DNA of 64,000 bases from Chenopodium formosanum (lineage: Eukaryota; Streptophyta; Magnoliopsida; Caryophyllales; Amaranthaceae): NCBI GenBank assembly GCA_024500155.1, contig CM044860.1, forward strand, positions 2,216,501 to 2,280,500, in the 5' to 3' direction. Made by a program: the position numbers and the translations under genes. The notes beneath the pieces are model-generated. The model did no database searches and was not told where the DNA came from. It was given only the letters and a program-made list of their open reading frames with translations. This document shows, piece after piece, positions 1 through 11,435 of this stretch (the stretch's first letter is position 1; each line of letters begins with the position of its first letter).

Positions 1-1200
1 TCTTGTACGACAATTTCTACAATGTGCTCAAAACATGAATCACAACACCCCATAGGCCCATGCTAATTTCACCACGAAGAAGCAAGGTAACTCATACATG
101 GAACAGAATGTGATTCCAAATGGAAGAGGGGAAGGGATTAATAGCAGCGAAACAGAAAAGAATAAAGTTGAGATGACTGATGTCATACTTATATTACTGT
201 GGTAGAAGAAGCAAGAGATTACACTGGAGAATTTGGTTTACAGCTGGATGCAAAAACGCGAATAAATGAAAAATTCAGGAAATATTTTGTTTACAAGTTC
301 CATAAGGTCGTACTATATTATGCTAATATGCTTCCAAACTCTGCTTATGCTAGAATTCCACTGAATTGTTGTCACTGGTATTTAGCTAGTGTCTTAATCT
401 AATTTCTGATGGAAAGTATGCATTTTTTAAAAAAAACTTTTCAACCAAAGAAAAAAAAGAGGGGGGGGGGGGGGGGGGGGGGTGTGGGGTGGAAGGGGGA
501 GTAGTTAGCACTACATTTTCAAATCTTTTAACATTTGTAGTACTTGATTTAAGGGGAAAAAATATGATTCTACTTCCCTCCCCTTCGCTTCCCCATTCTA
601 TTTTCAAATAACAGAACATGGATCCCTATTCACCCTCCAATCCTTTCCTTCTAAAGTAATATTTTCATAAGTCTCTCATCCAAGCATTATATTCCAACAT
701 ACCTCATTCAAACACCCTATTATAGACAGTAGTAACAATAGTAGCTCATAATGTATGAAATAAATTGTATAACATCACCATTGATAACATCACCATTTCT
801 AATATAGAATAAATAGCTCACAGGAGAAGGTTATTGAGGCTCGTTCAACAAACAAACAAACAAACAAAAAAACTTGTGGTCTATCATCATCCCTCTGATT
901 CCATAGCCCATTGTAATAGTCATTTTCTCTTTCAAGTATCTTGTTGCGTGTCCAAGGCCATATTTGGATAAATTATTCAAAAGAATGTAACACTACAGCT
1001 CCATAGATACAAGAATATCATGTTTCATTACAATTTTTACCACTAGACAATACATATTTGCACCTTGCAAGTATAAAGCTATTCACAGTACAGGGACAAG
1101 GAAATGGGAACAGGGAGGAAAAAACGACTTATGTGTTTATACGAGTAAACAATTTAGCACAGGGAATGTGCAAGGAATGCCAGACCTGAATTGATGCGAT
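1..1200. other. Non-coding DNA 3' of the DUF4079 gene
   Basis: No convincing gene. Short open frames here have no recognisable domain or coding character. A run of 22 G (461-482) follows an A-rich stretch and is followed by more G clusters to about 502. The part nearest 1200 is probably the 3' UTR of the minus-strand gene ending at 1201. Confidence 0.5.
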
Positions 1201-1486
1201 TCAAGGCCAGTTAGTGAATTGAAAAACTTTGAAGACTATATCGATTCCTGTGGGGATCTGCCATATGAACAAGATAACATTTAAAGCATTCAGAGCAATG
1301 TGAAGACTTCTAGCGGTTTCATTCCCTTTCTGCATTGCAGGTACAAGTGCTGCAGCTGCTGCCCACAGCACTGTAATTGCTGTTTTGCAAGCAAAATAAA
1401 CAATATTAGAAGCAATCTAGCAAGGAAACAATTTCCATAAAAGCTTCTCCAACACCATAGAACATTGCAATCAAAACACATTGGAC

Positions 1487-1537
<51 letters not shown>

Positions 1538-3743
1538 ATTTACTTGCATAAATTGCAGTAGTCTATACCTGCTCCAGCATATAAATGAGGCCCAGGAAAT
1601 AGCTTTCCTACTCTAATATATGTGTTTAGTCCTCCACCAACTGCCTCAAAAACACCAAATCCCAGCAAAATTGAGCCAGCGTTAAAGTGCCGGTCCCTAA
1701 AATTCCCTTTTAACAATTCTTTCCTCTCCTGGATACATACAAAGAGAGAAGGTTTCAGGGATAAATCACCGCAAAGGCATCAATATGAATGCACAAAAGT
1801 TAAGAGTGATCTTAAGATCAAGTAATATTTGTAATATAAGATCAAGATTGTTGTTTAATTCTTCATGGAAGTTGGCAATAAACAATCCAAGATTCCAAGG
1901 TTAGATCTTGCCACTCACAGTTGGTATGACATAGAAAATCAATTTTTAGTGAATTATCATTAACCAATACTCAAATGATTTGATCTCACTTGAAACCACA
2001 TCACAGCCTTAATAGAGTGGTCAAGATAGAAAATCAAAACCACTAATAACTTTCATTTTCCTCATGGAAGCATAAAAATCGATGCAACTATCCTGGTGAT
2101 TTAAGACTAGAAAAGTTCTTCCTGTTGTCCTGTACTGTATATAGGCTCAACAATGTAGTGAATGATAATGCTAACTGCTAAGTTATAATGGATGAGTCAA
2201 TTGAACTAAAGGGGTTCATGTCAAAGATGCAAGAACTAGTACAAGGTGGAAGTATTTAGTAACCAACTTGAAGCAACTTTTGCAAGCCAATCAAACAAAG
2301 AAAAAAAAAAACAGCAAAGGGTAATTAAAGAACACATATATCTGTTTAAGCTTGATATTCAAAGTCTAATGACTTCTAAATGCTCGTCGTGGGTAGCCAA
2401 CAAAAAAGTTATCTATCACCTAAAACTTCTGTTTCAACAGCCAATGCTAGAATTGCTTTCTAGTTTCCTTCCTTAAGCAACATTGGATAGTATAGTTAAG
2501 ATATTGATTATAGCTAGAAATCCTAGATATGTAATGAAGACCAGATTTTCCAGTGTTTCTCAAAGAGGATTACCATTGAAATCCTATAGAGATTTCTAAT
2601 TAACAATGATGTAACAATGATATAATATCAACCACTTCGCAAACTTTAGAATAACCACAAAGGATAAACTCCTATAAACTCATATATACTCACCTCAATA
2701 TCAAAGATCCAACACAATCTCACTAAAAGTCTAGACCATCCTTGTTAAAAATTGTCTTCCCATCCTCTCTGCATCACTCGTTACTGAGTATTGGTATCTT
2801 GACAATATATTACATATGGAAAACTAGAGAAAGGATTTCAAATTTCTCTAACGATAATTAAGAATGTTCTACAATTTCAAAATAATACAAGTGTGTACCT
2901 AATTAACTTAGTACCAACGTTACCACCATGGTTCAGACACAATTATATTAAGAAATCCAATCATGATCAACTATAACATCAGAAAATGTAACTTTCTAGT
3001 CTCTCCAATCTGAATTATCGGACCACTTAACTAACTTTTATCATTAAAATCAGTAATCAATTAAATATACACATAACATGGTATCAAGTAAATAAATAAA
3101 TTTAAATCGAAAAGACGGTACAATTAAAGAAAGATTAAAAAAAGAACCTGAGTAAGTTGCTGGATTTTGGATTCAATAGGAGAAGGAGGGGCAGGATTAT
3201 CAGAAGCAGGAGAACCATCAGGAGTAACAGCAACAGGCTTAACCTGCTTCTTAAGCTCATTAATCTCATTTTGAAGAGTCCTAATTCTACGCCATTGCCA
3301 GCCCAAATAACCGGCCCACAATGTATACACAAATAACCCACTCATCACTGCTGGGTGTATCAATGCTGCTGTTCTTCCCTCCAATATCCCAAGTTGACCC
3401 TCAACCGCCAATGCATCCTATTTTTTTTTTTATTAAAATTGACAAAGATTAAATTCATTAAGAAAAAAAGATGAAATTTTTCACCAGAAATTGAAAAGAA
3501 AATGAAAAAAATTACCTGGGCATTTAGAAGGAAGGGGAATGCGACAGTGGAAAGAGGAAGAGCACAAGATTTAAAAGGGTGAAAAAATTGATGTTGATCT
3601 TGTTTGATTAGGGTCAATTTATGTTGGGTGTTTTGATTAGGGTTTGATTTAGATGGGGTTTGAGTGGAGGAAGGAGTGTGAAGTTTTGACTGAATTCGGA
3701 GAGGTAGTGAGGGGAGTTTCAAAGCAGAGAGTGTGGCAGACAT
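1201..3743 (-). CDS. DUF4079 family chloroplast membrane protein (four exons)
   Basis: Exons on the minus strand are 3743-3516, 3417-3148, 1728-1569 and 1379-1201, all with GT/AG borders and closing in frame for about 278 residues. The start is an ATG at 3743; the open frame continues upstream, but this Met begins a Ser/Leu/Pro-rich, basic stretch typical of a chloroplast transit peptide. The mature part shows GRTAALIHPAVMSG, then YTLWAGYLGWQWRR, a short Glu/Lys helix, RDRHFNAGSILLGFGVFE, and a C-terminal pair of hydrophobic segments (ITVLWAAAAALVPAMQKGN and ALNALNVILFIWQIP), so about four membrane segments. This is the DUF4079 family, which I recall as the Arabidopsis At3g61870 type and thylakoid or envelope located; its biochemical role is not established. 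Intron 3 holds a T tract of about 45 bases. Confidence in family and joins is high; function is unknown. Confidence 0.88.
1491..1535. repeat. Poly(T) tract in intron 3 of the DUF4079 gene
   Basis: About 45 consecutive T on the plus strand (A on the gene strand), roughly 110 bases upstream of the last exon's acceptor. No target duplication was found, so it is scored as a simple repeat rather than a retroposon tail. Confidence 0.8.
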
Positions 3744-3992
3744 GCTTCTCCTGGGTTTCTTCCTCGGCCTCCCCTGTATTTTTTGTGGCAGTTTTGATGA
3801 GAGAGACGAGGAGATAAGGAAATGAGAGGGCAATCCTTTTTTGACATTTGCCGATATTTCTTGGCCCCTGAAACGTTCGTTACTCTGGTCTCTAGATACT
3901 CCTTGACGTTTTGAGACACTATCACACGACTACACGAGTAAAGATACCATTGATTCATTGAGCTAGGTTGGCCCGTGACACGACATACTTCA

Positions 3993-4145
3993 AGGCCTGC
4001 TCTTTTCAGCTTATTTTAAGTTCAGTTCAGCTTCCATAAGTTCAGTTCAGTTCACTTCTTATCTTAATTTTCTTCTTTTATAAAATATTCAGTTCAGTTC
4101 AGCTCCAATAAATTCAGTTCAGTTCAGTCAATCAGAACAGACCCT
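3993..4145. mobile_element. TTCAGTTCAG-rich MITE
   Basis: A 150-bp element opening with AGGCCTGCTCTTTTCAGCTT and closing with a run of TTCAGTTCAG followed by AGAACAGACCCT, so the ends (RGGYCTG-TC / GA-CAGACCC) are inverted. The interior is repeats of TTCAGTTCAGCTCC. Related copies lie at 37843-38000 and 57243-57347. I found no clear target duplication. Confidence 0.5.
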
Positions 4146-4410
4146 CAATAGGAAAAAAAAGCACGCTATTTCACGATACATTATTGTGCATGGGATGATA
4201 TTGATTTTTTATTTAGAGAAAGATGATTTGACATGACATGATTAAGTAAACAGAATTATCTTGGGCGAAACCATAAATTTAAAGTTTTGGTGTCGAACAT
4301 GGTGGTCACCAGCTAGCCAATGCTATAATACAACAAATATGTACAATGATGGCAAATTAGTGATGAATGCAAAGGTAATACGTTGACCATTATAACATAT
4401 CTGAGTATTA

Positions 4411-4633
4411 GATCCCGTTCTCTTCACCTTATTTTTGCTAAACTGAAATTATTTTTACTGAAACTAAATTATATTTGCTGAACTTAAATTAATTTTACTG
4501 AACTTAAATTATTTTTGCTGATTTTCTATTATAATTCTTCTTTAAGAAAACTGAATTTTACTGAAATTAATTTTACTGAACTGAAATTATTTTTACTTAA
4601 TATTATTTTTTTAAGGTGAAAAGAACAGGGCCT
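4411..4633. mobile_element. MITE with CCCGTTCTCTTCACCTTA ends
   Basis: The left end reads CCCGTTCTCTTCACCTTA and the right end reads TAAGGTGAAAAGAACAGGG, an inverted pair of about 18 bases. The interior repeats the phrase (C)TGAA(C/A)TTAAATTATTTTTACTGA. It looks like a relative of the TTCAGTTCAG elements. No transposase is encoded. Confidence 0.5.
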
Positions 4634-5794
4634 TACCATGTGATATTATTTTTACAAGATCAAATCATACTATATATTACAAGTAATTTTTTTTAGGTGA
4701 CGGTTGCAAAAAAGAAAAGGGTCGCGAGGCCAGATCTCCACTGCTTCTAGTAGCTTCTAAGCTTCCCTTGTAAAATGTTGTTGTTTGTAATTGTCATAAT
4801 GGTATTAAAAGTAATGTTATGTTAGTCTAGCAGGCTTGTTAGATGTGGATTCGTCTAAATTTATATGAAAAATTTATAATTGATTGTTAGAATATTGATT
4901 ATCCACGAAGTTGTGTATTGATAAATATACAGCTAAAACTCGTAAGTAACATTGAAATGAAGGAATCAACATCAAATCCAACAAAAACTGGGCTAAGGAT
5001 GACATGTTGGATATGACTTATCTGTTGGCCCAGGTAGAACTGTTAAATCCCCAATGGGTCAGGCTTAATAATTAGTGGGCCGGATAGAATCGGGTGGACT
5101 AGATTCGGGTTTCATTCTGAATAAGCGTGTGTACATAAATAAAAGCAGTTGGTCCTAGTAGTTTGTTAGATGTTAAGCTCCACCTTTCATGAAAAAGAAA
5201 TATGAGAGACCGGAGAGTGGATAGTTCATGTTGATGCAAATGCAATGATGCATACTTGGCAATTAGCATTTGCTATTGATATTCATAGATGATTGGATAC
5301 TACCGTGATGCCCACATAGATTTGGAAAAAATCAAAAAAATAAAGTTACAAAATAAATTATTTGAAAAGATTATCTATCAATTTGTTAAATATATGTCGA
5401 GTGTAAATGCATAAAAGTTAAACAAAAAAAGGTTTTGAAATTATGGCTATGTTTGTGGGCTTATCATAGAGTTATAAAGAAAAATAATATTTCGTAATGA
5501 GGTTGAATTAAACGTAATTGTATACTGAGTATATTTAATCCTCTATAAACCTATTCGACTCGGTATGATTCAAAACTTGTATTCTCCACTCCAGACTCCG
5601 CCATCAAATAAAACTGATGTATTTGTTGGGAATGCAGGGCCAGGGTCTTTTGGTTGAGATTAAAAGCAAGAGCAGAGTGTTTGATTGATTAAAAAGTTAG
5701 CAACCCCATTATAATATAGTTATGGGCTAAAACAAATACACGCATAGATGCATAAATTAAATTTGTATAATTGCCGACAAAAAGCCGTCAAGAT

Positions 5795-5799
5795 ATATG
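5795..5799. repeat. Target-site duplication (left) of Copia element 1
   Basis: ATATG here and at 9540-9544 flanks the element exactly, as expected for a 5-bp integrase cut. Confidence 0.9.
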
Positions 5800-5993
5800 T
5801 GTTAAGATTGATACTCAATTGCTTACCCTTCTCATTGATTATGATCAAATATTTATACAAGAGGACTCCTTGGGCTACAAGGAGAAGATAATACCAAATA
5901 ATATCAAACTAGGAAACTAACAATAATTTCCTAAGATAAGATAGTACTACCATAAGATAATTAATTAGAGATTCTATCATATCTTTCCTAATA
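5800..5993 (-). repeat. 3' LTR of Copia element 1
   Basis: Identical to 9346-9539 by eye. It follows the polypurine tract on the element strand. Confidence 0.92.
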
Positions 5994-6000
5994 CCCCCCC

Positions 6001-9000
6001 TCAAGTTGGAGCACTTGGGTCAAAGATGCCCAACTTGCTAAGAAGATAATCAAATTGTTGTTTACCCAAGGCCTTTGTAAAAACATCCGCTAGTTGCTCA
6101 TTAGTACGCACATGAATAGGAGTAATTAGACCTTCTTGAATTGCATCCCGAACAAAATGACAATCAACTTCAATGTGTTTTGTTCGTTCATGAAACACCG
6201 GGTTTTGAGCTATATGAATCGCGGCTTGACTATCACAAAATATTGGAATAGCTTTAGGATGTTGAACCCCAAGGCTTAGAAGTAGACCCTTCAACCATTT
6301 CATTTCCATTGTTATAGCACACATTGAACGATACTCGGACTCACCAGACGAAGTGGCCACCGTGGGCTGCTTTTTACACTTCCAAGCAATCGGACTATGG
6401 CCAAGGAAAACCAGCCAGCCCGAGACTGACCTCCTCGTTAAAGGGCACGCGGCCCAGTCCGCATCACACCATCCTTCAAGAGTAAGATCTCCATCCGTCC
6501 TTAGCAATATACCATGACCCGAGGTACTCTTCAAATACCGTACTACACGTAAGGCTGCCTCCATATGAGCCTGTAGAGGGGCTTGCATGAATTGAGAAAG
6601 AACATGCACAGAGTAGGTTAGATCGGGCCGAGTCACAGCTAAGTACACAAGACGGCCCACCAGCCTGCGGTACGGCTCTGGGTCAGCAAGAATAGGCCCA
6701 GTTGCACGGCCTAGGTGATGGTTTTGTTCCATAGGAGTCATTGCCGGCTTTGACCCCAAAAGACCTGTTTCGGAGATAATGTCAAGTGTATATTTTCGTT
6801 GACACAAAAACAACCCCGTACTACTTCTTGCTACTTCAATGCCAAGAAAATATTTTAGAAAGCCCAAGTCCTTCATATGAAAGCAAGTGTTCAAATAATT
6901 TTTGAACAATTTTAAAGCTGTAGAATTGTTCCCTGCAACAATCAAATCATCAACATACACAAGCACATTTAATTGAATTGATCCCTGTGTGTAAGTAAAC
7001 AAGGAATAATCCGAATATGATTGTATAAAACCATATTTCTTCAAGGCCGTAGTCAACTTGGCAAACCAACATCTAGGAGCTTGCTTGAGCCCATATAAAG
7101 ATTTTCGAAGGCGACAAACAAGGCCCGGTTCATCAGTGGTAAAACCCGGAGGAAGTTTCATGTACACTTCTTCTTCTAAATCACCATGAAGAAACGCATT
7201 GTGAACATCCATTTGATGCAACTCCCAATTTTTAGAAGCGGCAATGGCAAGAAAAGCACGAACTGTAGTCATCTTCACAACCGGGGCAAAAGTCTCATCA
7301 TAATCAATGCCTTCGGTTTGATGGTTACCATAGACAACTAACCTTGCCTTCAATCTTTCAATACTCCCATCAGAGTTGTATTTGATTTTATACAACCATT
7401 GACTCCCAAGGGCTTTCTTCCCGGGAGGAAGCTTATCTAAAGTCCACGTGCCATTGGCTTCTAAGGCACACATTTCTTCTTTCATGGCCATCTTCCAACC
7501 ATGGTCTTGCATTGCCTCTTTGAAGGATCGTGGCTCCTTCCCACCTGTAATTGCTGCAACAAAATTTCGGTGTTTCGCAGAAAACTTATCACAACTAACA
7601 TAATGTGCTATAGGATACGGCATACCTGAGGGAGGTGTAGCAATTGGATTAGGTGAAGCTTTAGATGGACTATTTCGAGCCACATGAGTGTGAGTAACAT
7701 AATCATCTTTATATCTAGTAGAAGGAATTTTAGTACGATGACCACGCCCCATTAAGGTAGGTGGCGTGGCCTCGTCCGTTTCATCCTCCCTTCCTGCTGC
7801 CGTGACTGTAGCTTCGGGTGGAGCTGTACGGGCCGGACTATGGTGGTCAGCTGCCACCTGTGGTGTCGGCACTGCCATAGGTGGTGGCTGCCGGGGCTGC
7901 ACCTCATCACTTTGATCAAGGGTGTGAAAGTAATCCGTACTTTCACCCAAATTAATAGTGGCATTCATACCATCGGTAGTAACATCAATGTTTGTACTTT
8001 CGGCATCCAAATAAGGGTAAACATCCTCAAAAAATCGTACATCACGAGACACAAAAAATTCCCTTTTATCAAGATCAAATAAATACCATCCCTTCTTCCC
8101 AAAAGGGTACCCAACAAATATACATTTACGACTACGACTTGCAAATTTATCACCTTTTGCCCTTTGATTATGAGCAAAACATAATGACCCAAACACACGT
8201 AGTTCACTAAAAAGAGGTGGGGAGCCAAATAACATCTCATAAGGTGTTTTATTGTTTAGAAGGACAGAAGGAGTACGATTGATAATGTGAGCCGCCGCTA
8301 AAGCACATTCTCCCCAAAAATAAATTGGTAACCCCCCCTGGAAACGAAGGGCACGGGCAACATTAAGTATGTGTTGGTGTTTTCTCTCTACCCTCCCATT
8401 TTGTTGTGGGGTTCCAACACAAGAGGTTTGAAATAAAATCCCTTGGGCAAGGAAATAATTTTTTAAACAAAAAAACTCGGTGCCATTGTCACTCCGTATA
8501 ATTTTTATTTTCTGAGAAAACTGCCTATCAATCATTGCAATAAAAGACATAAATATCTTAAAAACTTCTGTTTTATCAATCAATAAATAAACCCAAACTG
8601 CACGAGAGTAATCATCTACTAAAGTCAAAAAATAATGAGCACCACAAGAAGAGGGTTCGGCATATGGCCCCCATAAATCACAATGTACTATCTCAAAAAT
8701 ACGGGAAGCTTTATTTTCACTTAAAGGAAATTTGTCTCTAGTGTGCTTAGAACGATGACACACTTCACAAATTTTATTTAAATGACCACTAGTACTACTA
8801 AGAAAAGGAAGTAATTTTACGACCTTCTCGGAAGGATGCCCCAACCTCCTATGCCATAGTTTCAAGGTGTCTTCAACGGAAATAGCCGCAATTGATGCCT
8901 CCTCCCGAAGATAATATAGTCCATCCTTGAGATTACCCGTTCCAATCACCTCCCTCGTGCGTTGGTCCTGTATAGTACATATTGTAGAGTTAGTTATGAC

Positions 9001-9285
9001 TTCACAATTATTAGTAGAGCACAATTGTGAAACCGAAATCAAGTTACAATTTAATTTAGGAACAAAAAGAACATTATGAAGAGTTATTTTGTCCGTTAAA
9101 TTCACGACCCCTTCTTTCATAGCAATTACAGTTTGGCCATCCGGGAGGCCTACATTGCAAGATGCAACATCACGCACTTCCAACAAACAAGATAGATCGC
9201 CGGTTACATGATGGGAGCAACCGGTATCGATAATCCACTTACCATTCACACGATGGGGTGGTGGTGGTGGTGGGGTGTCCCCCAT
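6001..9285 (-). CDS. Copia pol polyprotein (protease-integrase-RT-RNase H), no gag
   Basis: One uninterrupted frame of 1094 residues starting at an ATG at 9285. It opens with a Pro run and goes almost directly into the aspartic protease signature WIIDTGCSHHVTG (Asp20). Then come the pre-integrase zinc motif (WHRRLGH ... CEVC), an integrase core with HCDLWGPY, IRSDNGTEF and the Glu of NGRVERKH, the Copia RT with YVDDLIV, and RNase H with DADWAA, SGESEY and CDSQAA. No gag capsid domain and no CCHC knuckle are present. Pol motifs appear intact, so pol could be active if capsid came from another element. The stop codon abuts the polypurine tract. The Pro-repeat start (GGTGGT on the plus strand) may mark a deletion junction. 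Confidence 0.93.
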   Translation of the reverse strand: MGDTPPPPPPHRVNGKWIIDTGCSHHVTGDLSCLLEVRDVASCNVGLPDGQTVIAMKEGVVNLTDKITLHNVLFVPKLNCNLISVSQLCSTNNCEVITNSTICTIQDQRTREVIGTGNLKDGLYYLREEASIAAISVEDTLKLWHRRLGHPSEKVVKLLPFLSSTSGHLNKICEVCHRSKHTRDKFPLSENKASRIFEIVHCDLWGPYAEPSSCGAHYFLTLVDDYSRAVWVYLLIDKTEVFKIFMSFIAMIDRQFSQKIKIIRSDNGTEFFCLKNYFLAQGILFQTSCVGTPQQNGRVERKHQHILNVARALRFQGGLPIYFWGECALAAAHIINRTPSVLLNNKTPYEMLFGSPPLFSELRVFGSLCFAHNQRAKGDKFASRSRKCIFVGYPFGKKGWYLFDLDKREFFVSRDVRFFEDVYPYLDAESTNIDVTTDGMNATINLGESTDYFHTLDQSDEVQPRQPPPMAVPTPQVAADHHSPARTAPPEATVTAAGREDETDEATPPTLMGRGHRTKIPSTRYKDDYVTHTHVARNSPSKASPNPIATPPSGMPYPIAHYVSCDKFSAKHRNFVAAITGGKEPRSFKEAMQDHGWKMAMKEEMCALEANGTWTLDKLPPGKKALGSQWLYKIKYNSDGSIERLKARLVVYGNHQTEGIDYDETFAPVVKMTTVRAFLAIAASKNWELHQMDVHNAFLHGDLEEEVYMKLPPGFTTDEPGLVCRLRKSLYGLKQAPRCWFAKLTTALKKYGFIQSYSDYSLFTYTQGSIQLNVLVYVDDLIVAGNNSTALKLFKNYLNTCFHMKDLGFLKYFLGIEVARSSTGLFLCQRKYTLDIISETGLLGSKPAMTPMEQNHHLGRATGPILADPEPYRRLVGRLVYLAVTRPDLTYSVHVLSQFMQAPLQAHMEAALRVVRYLKSTSGHGILLRTDGDLTLEGWCDADWAACPLTRRSVSGWLVFLGHSPIAWKCKKQPTVATSSGESEYRSMCAITMEMKWLKGLLLSLGVQHPKAIPIFCDSQAAIHIAQNPVFHERTKHIEVDCHFVRDAIQEGLITPIHVRTNEQLADVFTKALGKQQFDYLLSKLGIFDPSAPT

Positions 9286-9333
9286 TGTTTAAGGTATGAT
9301 TGTAAAAAAAAAAAAAAAAAAATTAGATAACCC

Positions 9334-9345
9334 GCTCCGATACCA
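9334..9345 (-). other. Primer-binding site of Copia element 1
   Basis: TGGTATCGGAGC directly inside the 5' LTR on the element strand. It matches the 3' end of plant initiator tRNA-Met except for one base, which the second Copia element (44981-44992) has in the standard form. Confidence 0.8.
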
Positions 9346-9539
9346 TGTTAAGATTGATACTCAATTGCTTACCCTTCTCATTGATTATGATCAAATATTT
9401 ATACAAGAGGACTCCTTGGGCTACAAGGAGAAGATAATACCAAATAATATCAAACTAGGAAACTAACAATAATTTCCTAAGATAAGATAGTACTACCATA
9501 AGATAATTAATTAGAGATTCTATCATATCTTTCCTAATA
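9346..9539 (-). repeat. 5' LTR of Copia element 1
   Basis: 194 bp, identical to the 3' LTR. It is followed by the duplicated target ATATG at 9540-9544. Confidence 0.92.
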
Positions 9540-11435
9540 ATATGGTTTATCCTCCGCCTCTCATCATCATTTATTTGCTCCCCCCAAGATGGAAACAGTT
9601 GGATGATTGCAGTGGCCGTATTAATTCATCGAATTACACTTTTATCACATTATTATAATTATAATATAACATTATAATAATGTGGCGTAATATAAGTTGC
9701 CCTGGCTCAGGAGCATTTTATCTTGCCGTAGTGTTTGGCGCATTGGTCAGCCACACTCACTATTTGTTGCTTCAATTTGGCAATAGCCAAGCAGATCATA
9801 TTCTATATATGAACAGCTACTTGGCTTTAAAGATTTGCATTGAAACTAGCCATAAAACTGAATCGTGCTAACTAACTTTATAGGGATCGGACCTGACCCA
9901 ATCTTCTTTGCTAGACACAATTGATGCCGATGGTACATAGTAGAGTTATGACTAACATGAACGTGTTTAGTAATTACGGATTGGGATGGACAAACTATTA
10001 ATGAAAGGCTAAGAAAACACTTAAAAGTACTGATGAACCAACACGACATGACAATTGTGACCCAAGCTATTAAGAAAATGCGATTTAAAGGCTTGAAATT
10101 TTTACTATATGATATATTTTAAGGTTTAAACTCATTACCAACCTACACATAATTAAGATTTTTTTTTTTTTTTTTTTCTTGGCTTGAATTAAAATTCTAG
10201 CTAGTTTGCTATTGGATGATTTGAAGGACGTGCACATAATTAAAGTCCCCAAGGGTTTTACTTTGACTAGAATCCACACATTATCGGCGAGCAATCACCA
10301 TCATTTGTAAAATACAGTATTAATCTTGCAAATAATTGGTACATAACAACAAAATTGGCATACTCATTAACGCACATATACCTAATGAAGTAATGATTGT
10401 CTTCATCTATCTTCTGTATGTAATGTGATTCACTGATTCCTAATTTTATCATATAATACTACGTATGATTATTATTATTGTATAAATAATACAAGTAAGA
10501 GTATATGTTTGTGTTTTAAAAATAAAAAATAAAAAAATGAGAATATATGATAATGTAGTTGGGCCAACCTCTGTTGTCTAAACGTACTTGATATCCCACT
10601 TATGGCTGCAATCAACCTATGATTGAGCTTTCTTTTTCAGTTTTGGCACAAATAAAAGGATGTTATTTCCACGGCCAATATAATGGCATCAAGATATGTT
10701 ATCCTTGACATTTTTATAGTGTAAATCTATAACACTGTACCAGCGTCACTAGCTATCAGGTGACAAGAAACATAACACAATAACAATTTACAACTACTAA
10801 TGTACTATGGAGACAAAGGTATTACATTATTTACATCCGTTAATTATTTATGGAATATAGTCGTAAAAGTTGAGATTATTGCCCCACAAGGCCATATTAA
10901 ATAATAATACAAAGTAACTTATAAATTATAAATAGTATTTGATTGTAAAGAAGTTAACTTATATATGATCAGATGCTCTTTTTGACATTAATAACTATAA
11001 AAAAAACGATTTTATAGGGTGTCGAGAAAATCCAGGCGGGTGTTACAAATAATAAAGGTGTGGGATTAGCATGGACAAGTGCAACCCACAAGTTGCATGA
11101 TTAATTAAGTGACAGGAAGGCAAAGATAGATGATAGAATAGATGGAAATTAAACGAGACAAAAGCATTTGACAACTAACGCAAGAATACCCGAACCTCCC
11201 GGGTCACAGTGCACGAGTGGATTTCCCTGGTTGCTCTTTTCTATTTCTATTCTACTTGATGTGCACGTGCTCTGCCTTCTAATTACTACTGTAATACTAC
11301 AACTATATTAACTTCATCAACTCATACTGAAGATGCTAATCTAGACAATGTAGCCATAAACATATTATTGAACCTTATTGAGTTGGTATGGAAATATTTT
11401 GATAGGAGTATTACTATGAAATTTTTTCCATAGAG

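Larger units (their letters stand above)
3744..5799. other. Spacer between the DUF4079 gene and Copia element 1
   Basis: Presumed promoter side of the minus-strand DUF4079 gene, then AT-rich DNA with two small inverted-repeat elements (3993-4145 and 4411-4633). No coding signal was seen between 4640 and 5799. Confidence 0.5.
5800..9539 (-). mobile_element. Young Ty1/Copia LTR retrotransposon lacking gag
   Basis: A complete insertion of 3740 bp read on the minus strand. LTRs of 194 bp lie at 5800-5993 and 9346-9539; reading base by base I find no difference between them. They begin TATTAGG and end TTAACA on the element strand, a TA...CA terminus rather than TG...CA. The flanking duplication is ATATG on both sides. 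The primer-binding site at 9334-9345 (TGGTATCGGAGC) differs by one base from the usual initiator-Met tRNA complement. A G-rich polypurine tract abuts the 3' LTR (5994-6004). Between the primer site and the pol frame there are only about 50 bp, so gag is absent. Identical LTRs imply very recent insertion. Confidence 0.93.

Noticed and set aside
199..402. 67-codon open frame at the left edge
   Set aside because: No domain, no splice context, and composition like the surrounding non-coding DNA.
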